Assembly (NCBI GenBank): GCA_036346225.1
Contig: JARFIW010000170.1
Location: forward strand, 4,898,501-4,962,500
From: Platerodrilus igneus
Taxonomy: Eukaryota; Arthropoda; Insecta; Coleoptera; Lycidae
Direction of reading: 5' to 3'
Length of the DNA stretch: 64,000 bases
The position numbers were made by a program, and so were the translations under genes. The number at the start of each line of letters is the position of its first letter. Within the stretch, counting starts at the first letter, position 1. The notes beneath the pieces were generated by a model. It was not told where the DNA came from. It saw only the letters and a list, made by a program, of their open reading frames with translations, and did no database searches. Below, piece after piece: positions 35,420-46,755 of this stretch.

Positions 35420-36830
35420 AATAGGCCGCCTCGCGTTAGTCGTAACTAATGTTGCTGTAACCCGCCTATGGATTGTGAATCACTAACTTAATGGCAACTT
35501 GGGTGTAGTAAACTGTATCAATGAGAATGCAATAGAAAATATGAAATGACTATCTTACTGTCCTTTTCTGTGCCTGGCCAGCTCAACAAAAATTATGCTG
35601 CGAAATTTACAAAAATGAAATGAAACCCAGAAATCTCTAAAATCATATATAAACCAACTTTTATATATTCAAAAAAATATCTTTCCTATACACATTATCT
35701 AATAAATTTCGTACATTCAATATAAATAATGATAACAAAACAATTTACAGCTTAAGCTTAGACAGAAAATCTTACCTAATCCTAGTTAACAAGTACAAAA
35801 GCTCAAATATCTCCTCTGCGAGGTACAAAATCCTCTTTGATTTTAATGTGGATAATTTACCGATCCTTTATTACCTCGTTTGTGAGTGTTATTGGCCAAC
35901 GACGCTGCACTGATAATTTAGTAAAGGTAAAATGCTTCGAATTGTGACTCAAAATTTTCTGGAAATTATCCCCTTAACAAATAATTTTTATAAAATTAAG
36001 AACTTATTCTAGCTTAAGTTACTAATGTTTAAAAATCCTCATAAGTTACAAAAAAACAAAATTATACTTGCTGCTGTTATTGTCAAGTAGCGTTTATTAA
36101 AATCTCATTTCCATCGTAATTAAGAACAAGCACGTCTTCAAAATCCGTTTTCATTGCATTTAACTTGGAACGCGTTTTAAAATACTAAATGACTTGAATA
36201 TCTTAAAAACGTTTATTCTCCTAAAAAAATAAAAGGTTTATTTTTCATAGATGCAAACTGAAAAGATGGTAAAACTGGCGTAAAATGTAAGTTCAATCTT
36301 ATTAGAAATACTAGAATAAACGTCATTTAATCCAAAACAAAAGTACCATACTTATTTGCTTAAACAAACTACGATTTCGAGAATATTCGAAAAGACATAA
36401 ATCATTTACGTCAACTAGTTCATTATTTTCTATCGGTGAATTTCCGTCGATTCTAAAAACGCGCTACTACTAGAAAGACTATAAAATTGATAAGATTATG
36501 AATTTAATAGCTCTAATTATTTTCGAAAATTAATTTAAAGAATTCATTTTTAAAGAAAAGGTATAGAGGATTTTTGGTATATGGGTATATTTATTAAGTG
36601 AAAAAAGTCCCTTCCTTTTGGTTTGTCTATTGGCACAAACACAGTAGTAGTAGTAGTAGTAGTAGAGATATGGAGTTTCTGGGGCATATTCATAAAATTT
36701 TTATATAATACTATATTGAGTTAATTACATTTTATGCGAGAGTTTTCTGCAATATTCTGTTTATTTTGTGTATGAGGAAGAAACTTTTTTGTCTGAGCTT
36801 GATGAGACCTTATATAAATATATGTATATA
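35420..36830. other. AT-rich spacer, no gene seen
   Basis: Only a short (AGT)n tract at about 36644-36665 stands out. Confidence 0.45.
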
Positions 36831-36834
36831 AGTT

Positions 36835-37185
36835 GCCGTCGTGGCTATTAGAGTTCAAGCTCTGATTGAACCTTTGATTACAATATGTTCTAGTTTATAG
36901 CTCTGAAAGATGCGATATATATTACTGTGGGTCTAAATAATTGTAGTGATAGTATAAACTAATGATTGGTGCTTGGATAGTTAATTCTAGCGCATTGATA
37001 TTAAGCTAATTAAGAAGATGACATCGTAGTTTAAGAAACTAGCAAGAAGCTTAGCGATTAGATAAAAATAAAGTGTTGGGAGAGTTTTTAGAAATTCCAG
37101 TGTACCTACGAGATGTTGAAAAGGCTTGTATAATCAGTTTAAAAATAAAGAGCTATTGTTATTGCAAATGGAGCTTTATTTACAG
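36835..37185 (+). repeat. LTR fragment related to the 55-63 kb gypsy element
   Basis: Shares ordered blocks with 55790-56042 and 63190-63490: TTCTAGTTTATAGCTCTGA / TTCTAATTTAAAGCTTCGA, AAGAAGATGRCATCGTAG, TTAGCGATTAG and CTTGTATAAT...TTGTTATTGCAAA. It represents the 3' half of the LTR only. Confidence 0.6.
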
Positions 37186-37243
37186 TAATCCAATTTGAAT
37201 AAGCTGTACTATCATTTCAAACCGAACTAGTACATTTAAAACC

Positions 37244-37333
37244 ATTAAAAGAATACCGCAAGTCAGATTTGAACCATCTATGCGGAGATTTTAGCCAGGT
37301 GCTTTACGAATTAAGCTATGGTGGCTTCGCCAA
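37244..37333 (-). repeat. tRNA-derived SINE head or tRNA pseudogene
   Basis: On the minus strand TAGCTTAATTCGTAAAGCA resembles a pol III A box/D-arm. GGTTCAAATCT about 30 bases later resembles a B box/T-arm. The anticodon arm does not fold well, so a functional tRNA is unlikely. Confidence 0.5.
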
Positions 37334-37404
37334 TACCTTTCGTCATTCGAATTTGATATATACATTTCTAATTGGATTTTCAATTATGGGAAATAATTTT
37401 CGGG

Positions 37405-37740
37405 AATTAGCAGTCGTTGTGTGATTGGTATGCGTGTGACGACTACGCCCAAGGTCCCGTGTTCGAATCCCGATAGGGTCCGCTTGAAAAATGTTAGGCG
37501 AGCATTTTTCACAAAAATACGTTCTCCTTCGGATGAAAGGTAAAATGGAGATTCTGTGTGTGTGTCGTCACGCACGTTACAGATCCCTACCTTGCTTGGA
37601 ACAGCAAGGGTTCGGCAAAATTCAAAATTTTCAGGTAAAAAAACTCGCTTCCTGGCCAATGTAGTACCTTCGAGTGCAGCATTGGAAAATCATATGTAGG
37701 GATCGTTGTATGAACAGCTGATCCATCCCAAACCTACAGG
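37405..37740 (+). repeat. tRNA-derived SINE, copy 1
   Basis: The head is tRNA-like: a GATTGGTATGCG D-arm/A box, a GCGTG..TACGC anticodon stem, and GTTCGAATCCC as T-loop/B box at about 37462. The body contains GCTTGAAAAATGTTAGGCGA, CCTTGCTTGGAACAGCAAGG (a palindrome) and CTTCCTGGCCAATGTAGTAC, all also present at 53035-53290. A GT-rich microsatellite has expanded at 37556. It is transcribed by RNA polymerase III if active; no poly(A) tail is evident. Confidence 0.72.
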
Positions 37741-37749
37741 TTATTTGCT

Positions 37750-38210
37750 TAAGGAGATTTGCATGTTCTAAAACGGCATCTTACAGATACATCTCACAAT
37801 ATGTTGCACATTATCAGTTCAGTGTGTTTCTTTTGCAGCAACGCCCTTCAATAAATATGAAAGGAATAGGAAAACAATGAATACTAAAACATGACAAAAC
37901 AAAACAACAGCAATGCAAAGCAATTATGACATTACTCTTAATTAACTACCATAAAACGCAATCACATATTTCTAACTAAAACGAAACTAGGCACATCGGG
38001 GATAGGCATGAGTATACGTTAGGGGATGGCATGCACCTCGTAAAATTTTTGTAATGACACAACCAACACCTTGCACCTACGCACTAGACATTCCTGCTTA
38101 AAGCTAAAGAATGTACAAAAGCTAAAGCTATTCCCGTAACAACTATAAAACAACACTAAAAAGATGCAAGTAAATCAGAACGACATTTATGTGACAAGTC
38201 ACTAACGATA
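37750..38210. other. spacer, no gene seen
   Basis: No recognisable coding or repeat structure before repeat D copy 2. Confidence 0.4.
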
Positions 38211-38214
38211 ATTA

Positions 38215-38770
38215 TCTACGGCAGGACTCGCAAATCGTTTAGCAAGAAACCCATTTATTTTCTAAATCGTCAGCAACCAACTCATTACGTTCCCTATACC
38301 TCATTTCACACATTTTAGGAGGCGTTTTTACCAATTTCAGATAACAAAGAAGCTTAAAGTCCAATATTTGTACAAATCCTGTGTCAAAATAAATTCAACA
38401 CTTCCAACAGCACTCGAACCTCAACTCGCTGAAGTGTAGCTTCATATATTAAGGCGCTCCAAAGGGCTTCTAGGATAACATATCGGTCGATTTATAACAC
38501 AATTGCTGTAATTTGGAAAAATCCGGAATTCAAGCTGCGTCCATTAGAATTGAAAGGGTTATCTTCACCCTATTGACATAGTGCGAACTTGACATGAAAG
38601 CCTAAAGAACGCTCTTGAGAGAAACAAATCCACTTTTATTTTGAGCATAGAGATTTTTCACGTAAATGTGCGAAGTTTTTTCTGTGGTGAATTTCAATTT
38701 CAATTTAAATAGAGTAAATATGAAACGATTTTTGTTGGCTAAAATACTTAACGCTTAAAATTACTATGTA
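38215..38770 (+). repeat. dispersed repeat D, copy 2
   Basis: Same block order as 10875-11300 and 63725-64000: GTTTAGYAAGAAAYCCATTTA, GGCGTTTTTACCAA, CCAATATTTG, CACTCGAACCTCAACTCGC, GAAGTGTAGCTTCATATA. The 5' part (38215-38400) is shared only with the third copy. Confidence 0.65.
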
Positions 38771-38779
38771 TATAAAATC

Positions 38780-39340
38780 GAATAAAAACCTTTACATAGA
38801 TAATTAAAAATTTTTTCAGAATTTATCAGCTTTGATATTTTGAAGCAAAACCTATTAACGCATTTAGCTGAAGAGTGATATACAAATAACCTTTCATTTA
38901 TGTAGAAATACATTTCATTAGTAGTCTAATCATTTTCACCGAATATTTGATAGTGATGTTGGAAAGGCCAGACGATAATGTAGATTCTAGTACTTTATAA
39001 TTTATGTTAAGGGTAGCACGCCGTCACCTCCCTAATGGTTCACACAAGGGATCGACATTGCATTTGCAGACGAAATTAATTTTTCCTCTTTATTCAAGTG
39101 ATTTCATCTAATTATAATAGCATGGATTAAAGTTATAATTAATGTGGCATCCATTACGTTCCCAAGTAGCATTTTAATGTTGCAGCGACGTTGGTATTTC
39201 ACACCTGAAGTCAGATTGCAGCGGTAACACGACCTTCAAACAACCCATTTCTATATCTATTTTGTGTATTAATTTTGAGTCGATTCGACGTCATCACTCG
39301 ACCGATTTAGTCAGTAGAATGCTAATTTCAAAAATAATTA
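38780..39340. other. spacer, no gene seen
   Basis: Nothing recognised before the copia remnant. Confidence 0.4.
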
Positions 39341-39349
39341 AAAATTTCT

Positions 39350-40500
39350 TGTTTTTGGTAAAAAACTGCAAGGTCGTCCACATACGGTAGAATGATACAA
39401 TTCGTACTTCTTCTAAATGGACAATGATTGTGGATCACAAATCCTATCCCTTAGTAACCGTAGAACATTAGAATTGTGATGTAGACATTCATAGCCTTCT
39501 GGTATTTCCATGAGCACCTCTTCATTAAGGTCAATGTCCCAATGTGCATGACGCCAATTACCAAGATAAAGAATAGTTTTACCAAATTAAAATCTACGAC
39601 AGAGGCAAACGTGTTGAAATAATCTATGCCAAGTGCTTATCGAAAGCCGTGGGGCCACCAATCTAGCCCTAAAACGTTTAACAGTGCCATCAACATGTGT
39701 TTTGACACTAAAAACCCAACGACATGTAAATACCTTTTGCCTTGGCAATCTAGGGATTATCTCCCATACGACTCTTTCTTCATTCGTCGCAATTTCCTTC
39801 TTAATCGCCTTTTCCCATTCGTCACGGTGCTTAGAATTAGCTACCTCTTTATATTTGTCAGGAATCTGTATAAAACATGCAAACAAAGGTTCGGCAACAT
39901 CACTTGCATAAACTTAGATGTCCTTTTGGAGGGATTAGAGAATTAAATTCGCTAAAATCATATACTAATCCGTTTTGGGTGCAAAAATTCTTAACTTCAT
40001 TTAAAGAGCGACACTTTTTCTGAACATACAAATAGTACACGTCCGTTCGACTACTATCTTTCCTTGGTACTTCCAAACGTTTCCAATTTATCGCGACATG
40101 ACGTGTCTCTCTGGTATCACCAGACTCAATGTTTCCAGAATTTTCTTCTGTAGTAAGTTCACGCATAGAATCGTTCTCTAATTTCTGAACCAAAATGAAT
40201 GTCATAAGACGTCTCTGATTTAAGAGAGACTTCATTCACATGATTCAAACCCATAGAAGTCTAATCCACTTTAATATGTTTGAGTTCTGTAATTTTATTC
40301 TGTATTGGATCAAAGACTCTGTACCCACGAGTAGAATTTCAATATTCAAGAAATATACGCTTTCTATATTTTGCCTCAAGTTTATGACGGTAACGCTTGA
40401 GTATATGGATAAACGAAAGTATGAAACGTGTGGTTTCTTGTCTTTCCACAATTCGTACGGTGTTTTATTAGGATTTGTAGTGTGGGGAATCCTATTCTTG
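39350..40500 (-). pseudogene. Ty1/copia pol remnant (integrase C-terminus to RT)
   Basis: On the minus strand the order is integrase C-terminal region (40480-40250) then linker (40235-39900) then RT (39886-39350). The integrase part has ELWKDKKPHVSYFRL, which corresponds to the copia GxKPxxxHLRxFG block, and a RGYRVFDP-like segment. The RT start has CRWVFSVKTHVDGTVKRFRA followed by ARLVA, the standard copia RT opening. The catalytic YVDDL box is at 39384-39370. At least three frame changes and several stops are present. Integrase-before-RT order excludes Ty3/gypsy. No LTR was identified, and the RNase H end is missing. Confidence 0.85.
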
Positions 40501-40509
40501 TCACACCCT

Positions 40510-41075
40510 AAATGCTAGGAATAGAATATAAGGCCCCACTAAAGGCGTGAATTGTAGCAACGCTGTGTTCGAAACGATGGAAGTGGCTCGAACTCGGAGA
40601 GATTAATTTATTGCTTCCTGTCCCGCGTCTAGTCAAAGAGCACGTAAGATTCGTAAAAGTGCTGCATAAGAGGTAAGTAGATTTGGGCGCCAGGGCTAGG
40701 TTCCGTCCCAGGAAATAACTCGAGCAAAAAATGTCAGTCATACCCAACCACATTCGGAAGACTATGTGATCCAGGTTAGAATTCCCCCGCAGTAATTATC
40801 TTAACAGCCCCCGATTTCCAATTAATAAGGCTTTGTTTCGTACACACTTGCACAACCTCTTTAATATTTATTAATATAGTAACCAGACAGATTCAAAGCC
40901 ATATTAGATAATGTGAACCAGTGGCAATGTAATCATGACACTGGGTAATTCATGAAAAAACCCCTTAGGCTCATATTAAAAATTTAAACTTGGGTGTTAT
41001 GAATATAAATTACCAAATATTTATATCCTACAATGTTCGCAAATTATTGTGTTCACAATTAGACTTAAAATAGCA
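40510..41075. other. spacer, no gene recognised
   Basis: Contains an open stretch on the minus strand (40753-40508) with no recognisable domain and Ser-rich composition, probably fortuitous. Confidence 0.35.
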
Positions 41076-41080
41076 ATTTT

Positions 41081-41711
41081 CAACGAACTTCGTTCGTTTA
41101 TGAAATCGATTTGTCGTCCGTCTGTCCGTCCGAGGCCTTTCTAATGGTCGGACATCAATGTGTGATACATCAATCGATTCAGCTCGGTGTCCTGAGCTTA
41201 AGTTTTGATGTCAGTTGAAATCGGGCCACGGGGACGCCGTGCCCCCGCGATATTCCGTCGGGAAAATTAAAATTTCAAATAGGTCCAAAATTAATGTGCG
41301 ATACATATTTGGACTCCCTAACATAGCTGAGTCGAAATATGGTACCCCCACAAAATCTGACCACGGATACCCGACCCCTGGGAATTAATTTTATCAAAAT
41401 TTCAAATAGGTCCAAAATTAATGTGCGATACACATTTAGAATCCTCTGAAAAAACTGAATCGAAATATGATGCCCACTTATTAACACACACACACACACA
41501 CAAACACACATACATACATACATACATACATACATACACACACACATATATAGCTTTTAAAATATTTATTCAATAAAATAAAATATATTAAAATGTCTCT
41601 TTTGTTGTTTATAAATTTTTGTATTTTTACTGAATACTTATAATTATTACAACATAATAATTTTAATTTCTTTAAATTGTTTTAAAGTAAGTCTACATTT
41701 GGAAGTTCGTT
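41081..41711. mobile_element. short non-autonomous element with terminal inverted repeats
   Basis: CAACGAACTTCG at 41081 is matched by the inverted GAAGTTCGTTGCG at 41702. The body contains GTCCGTCTGTCCGTCCGAGG and a diverged direct duplication of about 122 bases. Its shared box is ATTTCAAATAGGTCCAAAAT followed by TAATGTGCGATACA, at 41273 and 41399. It also carries (CA)n and (ATAC)n tracts. No transposase. MITE-like; the superfamily is not assigned because no clear target duplication is visible. Confidence 0.5.
41488..41548. repeat. (CA)n and (ATAC)n microsatellite
   Basis: CA and ATAC tetranucleotide tracts inside the short element. Confidence 0.9.
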
Positions 41712-41719
41712 GCGACAAT

Positions 41720-42300
41720 GCCTTGCATTTTCAACTTGTTTCTTTTATAATCTTTACAATTATATCGATAGTTAATTGTCAAATATAAATTCCTTCACCC
41801 CCCCCCCCCAAATTATTCTCGGCTATGTAAAATTTAAGGCCAACCAATATTTTATTCTAATTAGAAATAAATGCACTACTCTGCACCACAACTGTACTAT
41901 CTTCTTGGGCTACTCACAATCGCACCTCGGACCTGAATCTGTACCGATGAATTGGATCCCGGAACAGGCAATCCAATATCCAACGTTAGCAGCACCAACT
42001 AGGGATTAAACCTCTACATCAACCGCACTACCAATTTCAGCACCAAACGCAGAAAGACATTCACAAAACTCACTAATGCGCTAACAGCTAAGAATTAAGA
42101 CAACCTAAGAACCCTGCAATAATACAATTAAACACCTGCTAATAATAATTCCCCCTTACTTTCGCTAAAAAGGATTCTTATACAATACAAATAAATTCTT
42201 GCTCTGTCAAAATATAGACAGAAGTGCTAATATCTAAAAGATTTAATATTAGTACCATAAGCAAAAAGTTTAATACTTACAAAAAATGGACGCCTTATGA
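41720..42300. other. spacer, no gene seen
   Basis: Contains a C10 run near 41800. A short open frame (41776-42009, plus) has no recognisable domain. Confidence 0.35.
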
Positions 42301-42321
42301 ACCCCTTCATCCCAAACAAAT

Positions 42322-43279
42322 TTAGTAGTTTTTCTGGTTAAGCGATTTAACGGGGGCCACCCGGCATAAAAAACCCTTAACAAATCTTCTATACCATGAA
42401 ATAAGACCTACAAACCGGCGTACATCTTTAGTGCATTTAGGTATTGGGTAATCCATCATTGATTTGATTTTTCCAGGGTCTGGTCTTAACCCATCCGCGT
42501 CCACAACAAAGCCCAAATATTTAAGACTACTTTTAACAAACTCGTATTTTTCGGCATTTACCGTAAGTCCTGCCGCGGCTAATCGTTGAAACACCTCTCT
42601 TAAAACTCTCAAACGTGTAGAATAATCAGAAGCAGGGATAAGAATGTCGTCCAATTTAATTGACACATATTTTTCCAACTCTGGCTCTAAGATATTGCCT
42701 ACCAATCGCTAGAAAGTTTCGGGTGCGATATGTAAGCCATAATGTAATCCCGTAAACTGAGATAACCCTTTGCCCGGTACGACAAAAACCGTCTTCTCTT
42801 TACTACCCGCTTCCAGTGGAATTTCATGGTACGCTGATTTCAGATCAATGGTCGATAAATATTTGGCATCCCTAAAACGATCTAAGTTACTAGAAATATA
42901 TAAAATTGGGTAAGCGTCTCTCTTAGTTACTTGATTTACCTTCCAAAAGTCTATACAGAAACATTATTGGATTTTTGACCATCACAATAGGCGAACTCCA
43001 AGGTGATTTGGATTTTTCAATTACACCTAACATTAACATTTTATCAACCTCTTCCTTAATAATATTTTGTACATACGGTGACACCGGATAGTACCGCTGT
43101 TTGATTGGCAAATGATCACCTGTATCAATAACGTGGTGCACATTTTTAGTACAGCTTAAAGATTGACCTATTTCTTTACAGAAAAACGTTACAAGTTCAT
43201 CTAGCTCTGTTCTCTGCAAATCGTTTAATGAGTCTCTCACCGAAATTCCGTTCAGTTTGATATTATTTCGAAATTCCAC
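42322..43279 (-). pseudogene. gypsy reverse transcriptase, broken
   Basis: The first half (43279-42923) includes HVIDTGDHLPIKQRYYPVSP and VIEKSKSPWSSPIVMV, the conserved start of gypsy RT. The middle part (42920-42710) is out of frame. The second half (42705-42322) carries SIKLDDILIPA, where the usual (F/Y)xDD box reads KLDD, then YLGFVVDADGLRPDPGKI and FVGLISWYRRFV. The Tyr/Phe-to-Lys change and the frameshifts imply loss of activity. Confidence 0.88.
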
Positions 43280-43387
43280 TTGTTGTCCTTCACGAACGGT
43301 ACGATATCCATCTGATATAGAAAATCAATCCTCAAAATAATGTCTTTGACAACATTGCAGATAACCAAAGTCTTTATCACTTTAACA

Positions 43388-43582
43388 TTACCCCCAAATT
43401 GATCGGTAGTTGACGCTTCCTAAAACATTACATGTCCTTCCATCTGCCACTCGAACTAACGAATCGTCTTGTTTTAAACTAATAACAATTTCTTTTAGTT
43501 TACTCCACTCCGATTTACCTATTTCAGTTTGACTAGCTCCGGTATCAACCAACCTTACCTTTTTAATATTGCATACACCCAC
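43388..43582 (-). pseudogene. gypsy aspartic protease
   Basis: The active-site motif LVDTGASQTEIG lies near residue 11-22 of this open stretch, with VRVADGRTCNVLG downstream as in retropepsins of this lineage. The active Asp-Thr-Gly is intact, but the open stretch is short and separated from RT by a frame change. Confidence 0.82.
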
Positions 43583-43799
43583 TGATACGAATGGGATCCC
43601 CGCCTACCCTTACAAACATCTCATTAAACTTCGCTTTTTGAAATTCCCCCGAACTAAGTCTAACGATGATTTTCAAGAACTACCTAATTTTGCTGCCGAA
43701 TTTGTGTTTGAGATCGACGACCGGCCTCTCGACGACCTGAATACTCGTTTCCCGAACACCTACTGCATGCATACTTCGTTACACCTTCTTGGCCGCAAC

Positions 43800-45015
43800 C
43801 AAAACAAAACGTCCTCCCTCTAGAGCGAGAACAACGTTTAAAGGAATGCCCTACCCTTCGACAATTCCAACACTGTATGTTCAGGTTAATGGGCTTCTCT
43901 ACAACAGCCGATGAAACCTGTCTACTTTTATTTGCATGGTGATATACCTGATAACTCGGGATCTAAGGGAGAAATTACATTAACCGTCGATTGACGAAAC
44001 TCAGTATCTAGCTGTTTATTTCTATCTTCTTGCACAAAAACGTAATTCCTCAACAGTCGAAAAATCGCGTAAATCTAACCCATGAATATAATACGGCAAA
44101 ATATTTCTACGCAGAACTGCTAGTTTTCATCTTCGGGTAACGCCACAGAAAGTATCGTAAAAAGATTAATCATTCAAACAAAATACTCCCCACCTTTTCT
44201 TGTTGTAATTGTTTCAGACTTCTAATCTCATATAATAACTTGCGTTGATAATCAAAGGGCAAATATCCCTTGTGTACACCGTCGACAAAATGCGCCCATA
44301 AAGTGATCGAAGAACGAACCCACCTGTACCATATAAGCGCCTTGTCTTGAAGTAAGTCTATAATGGAATTATTCAACTCAAATTTCGAGCAATACGATAT
44401 TCGTCAATTCTTCCAAGGAAAGCATTAACACTAATATCTTGAGAATCCCCGGAAAATTTTATCCATCACTTAACTACAGGTATCCCTTTTGATACAACAG
44501 CCGGATTCATTGTACCTCCTGCTGCCTCATTTCCCACACCTATCGGTACTTAAGAAGTCTCAGCGTTCTTCGTTTCCATCTCGATATCGAATCCATCTAG
44601 GATTTTATCAAGTGTTCCTAAACGTTCCAATAGCGCGTCTAGTGCACTAAAAAATTCCTTGTCCCCTTCATCTAGCCGTAATCTTGTTAACCGAACTAGT
44701 AAATGTTGTAATTTTGTCTCGAGTTTTAAAACTAAATATGTTCCCGCTAACTGTAAGATTTTAAATTCTAATTCCAGTTCTGAAGTTTTCTTTTCACAAA
44801 TTATGAGCCCGTCTTTAATTTCTGGACTAAAAACCTTTGCCGTTCTCAATTCGCCAAACGGCTCTTTAGACAATTCCTCTTTTTTCCTATTTTTTCTAAA
44901 TTCCCTAACCGTTTCAGTAGTGGAAAGTTTACGGCCTCGTACTAAAATTTTGTATTCTAGCTCGTCTTTAGTTAATCTATAAGGATCCATTTTAAATTTA
45001 TCCTTCCTATTTCCC
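43800..45015 (-). pseudogene. gypsy gag with two zinc knuckles, frameshifted
   Basis: N-terminal region 44990-44550 is charged and helical, with Leu-rich coiled-coil-like stretches. A capsid piece at 44376-44170 contains DKALIWYRWVRSSITLW, the usual gypsy capsid block. The nucleocapsid at about 43880-43770 has two knuckles: CWNCRRVGHSFKRC (perfect CCHC) and CFGCGQEGVTKYACSRC (lacks the canonical His spacing but matches the second knuckle common in arthropod gypsy Gag). At least three frames are involved. Confidence 0.82.
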
Positions 45016-45590
45016 CACAACTCTTTTAAGATAACTTACATTTACTCTTACACTTTACTATAATTAGAAAATAAATAAAATATGTAACCACTGTGTAATG
45101 TTGATTGTGTGAAAGGATTTTCTAGAAAACTATTATTTTGGCAAATGTCTAAGTGTTGGGAATCTTGGCAGCCACAGGCTGTTTAACCCCCTTCACTGAA
45201 TATACTACTGAAATAGGGCAAAAAATAAGAAAACAATATAAGCTGTATACATGCTGTGTGAGAATTTCAAGGAACTGTGCACGCTAGCTCAGAATATAAA
45301 TATTCAAACAACACCCGGTATATTAGACCTTCCTATAATAAGTACGCTTCATAATATTTTTTCATTTTAAACCTATTTACATTCAAACGAAAAGTTTACT
45401 CTATAATTTAAATAGTCGATACCTTGTTTTAGGTGTCTGTTGGTTTGGCCCATATTCTTATATCGTATAATTACTTCGTATACTACTTCAACGTAAAGAT
45501 TCGTCGAAATAATGGATCTTACTTCATTGATAAAGCGTGTTTCAAAACGCTATTCGCATCTGTGTTTGAATTGTTCTTTTCTGCAGACGA

Positions 45591-45652
45591 CTGAGAATGT
45601 TCGTTGCAGTTTTCATTATTTTATGAAATTTTCGTGCACACACTGTGTGGTA
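45591..45652 (+). other. exon-like segment in LTR (copy 1)
   Basis: Bounded by TTTTCTGCAG upstream and GTAAGTAC downstream, which are near-consensus splice acceptor and donor. The same segment and both splice-like borders are in the other LTR at 49781-49842. One frame is open across it (TENVRCSFHYFMKFSCTHC). Confidence 0.4.
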
Positions 45653-45710
45653 AGTACTTGTAGTATTAAAAAAATGTACTTTTCTTTCGTAAAGAGTCTA
45701 ATCCTATAGC

Positions 45711-45847
45711 TTCCTCCGGTGGATGTGATAGTCTCTTGAATTGCCGCTCCTTTGGCTATGGAAGGCTGCACCAGTTCTGTGGTCTCAGGTCCATCTGGCC
45801 CGCTCTGACCCTAGGAGCGAACGAGAGATCCAACACCGTAGACACGT
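45711..45847 (+). other. second exon-like segment in LTR (copy 1)
   Basis: Starts after an AG (TATAG/CTTCCTCCGG) and ends at CGTAGACAC/GTGAGTGAG, a donor-like sequence. The counterpart at 49911-50049 has CGTAGACAC/GTGGGTGAG. The segment is GC-richer than the rest of the LTR. In the second copy one frame is open through it (YRSFGYRRLHQLRGLRSIW). Confidence 0.38.
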
Positions 45848-46574
45848 GAGTGAGGGTTTCTTTCCTGCTTGTGTCGAGACCATGTTCACTTAGATTTTAT
45901 TGTTTGGGGCTCATACATGTCTCGAATTAATTGCATGTACGAAAATGATTTAACTATTCTGGGATCTATTACAATGGGATTAATATATTACGATTGACTT
46001 TAAAAAGAAAAAAAAAGAAATATACTACCTATTAATGCACGAATGGGTTAAAAACTTCCTGGCACATTGGAAGACGTTTTCGCCATTGTATTTGTAACTG
46101 TATGTTATATGTTAGCATTATCAGAGCCTATGTGAGATATCATAATATTATGATTACTAAACTAAATTGTGAAATCTGGCATACAAATACACTAGATAGC
46201 AAATACTACATACAATAGATTGTTTATTCTCATTTACTCAAACTGGGTTAATGCCCCTTGTAATGTATCCAAATACTGGGCAGTAAGAAGGTAGAAAACG
46301 TTACACAGTATAGTCATTAATTTTGCAAAGGGATTGTAATGTTTTTCTTTTTTTACTAATTACAGTTCTTTTGTTAATATGTTATTTCCTTTATTTTGTA
46401 TTTAGGTATGACTGCAGGTGGGGATTTCTACTACAGGTTGTACTGAACGGTTAATAATTTTTTCTTATTTCAGACCTTTCCTTTATGTTTGTATTTGTAT
46501 TACCCCGCCTACACGCCAACTGTGCCCGGGCACTCTTTCTTTGTCTGTCAGGCTACGTCGATGTACGTAGCATA

Positions 46575-46598
46575 AATTTTGACGCCCTGACGTAGGGC
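46575..46598 (+). other. PBS-like site of plus-strand gag-only element
   Basis: Immediately after the LTR end the sequence reads TTTTGACGCCC then TGACGTAGGGC, a diverged version of TGGCGCCCAACGTGGGGC. Confidence 0.5.
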
Positions 46599-46755
46599 TC
46601 CAATTTTGTTTTGGGTAACTTTTACTCCGATTTTCTTTTGTTTAACGTTGGCTCCAATTTTGTTTTGGGTAAATTTTGCTCCGATTTTCTTTTGTTTAAC
46701 GTTGGCTCCGATTTTATTTGGGTAACGTTTGCTCCAATTTTTTTGTTGTTACTGC
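46596..46755 (+). repeat. 54-bp tandem repeat in element leader
   Basis: About 2.9 units (46596, 46651, 46705), each starting GGCTCCAATTTTGTTTTGGG or GGCTCCGATTTTATTTGGG and ending TTTGTTTAACGTT. Directly downstream of the PBS-like site. Confidence 0.8.

Larger units (their letters stand above)
42320..45015 (-). mobile_element. Ty3/gypsy element remnant (gag-protease-RT), LTRs not found
   Basis: On the minus strand gag (45015-43800) is followed by protease (43582-43388) and RT (43279-42322). It stops just after the RT thumb, so RNase H and integrase are missing. Its gag start (MDPYRLTKDELEYKILVRG, near 44990) differs from the gag of the gag-only elements and of the macro-domain element, so this is a third gypsy lineage. 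The right end abuts the 5' LTR of the gag-only element at about 45290; insertion or recombination there may have removed its LTR. Confidence 0.82.
45290..46571 (+). repeat. 5' LTR of plus-strand gag-only element
   Basis: Matches 49443-50424 and 52086-52451 from ATATTCAAACAACAC onward. The first 80 bases of the 3' LTR (49360-49440, starting TGTTACGTTCACTTTCC) are missing here, so this LTR is truncated or recombined. It ends GATGTACGTAGCA. It contains two exon-like segments (see 45591-45652 and 45711-45847). Confidence 0.78.

Noticed and set aside
37244..37333. Functional tRNA gene
   Set aside because: A and B boxes are present, but the anticodon and acceptor stems do not pair well, so a SINE head or pseudogene is more likely.
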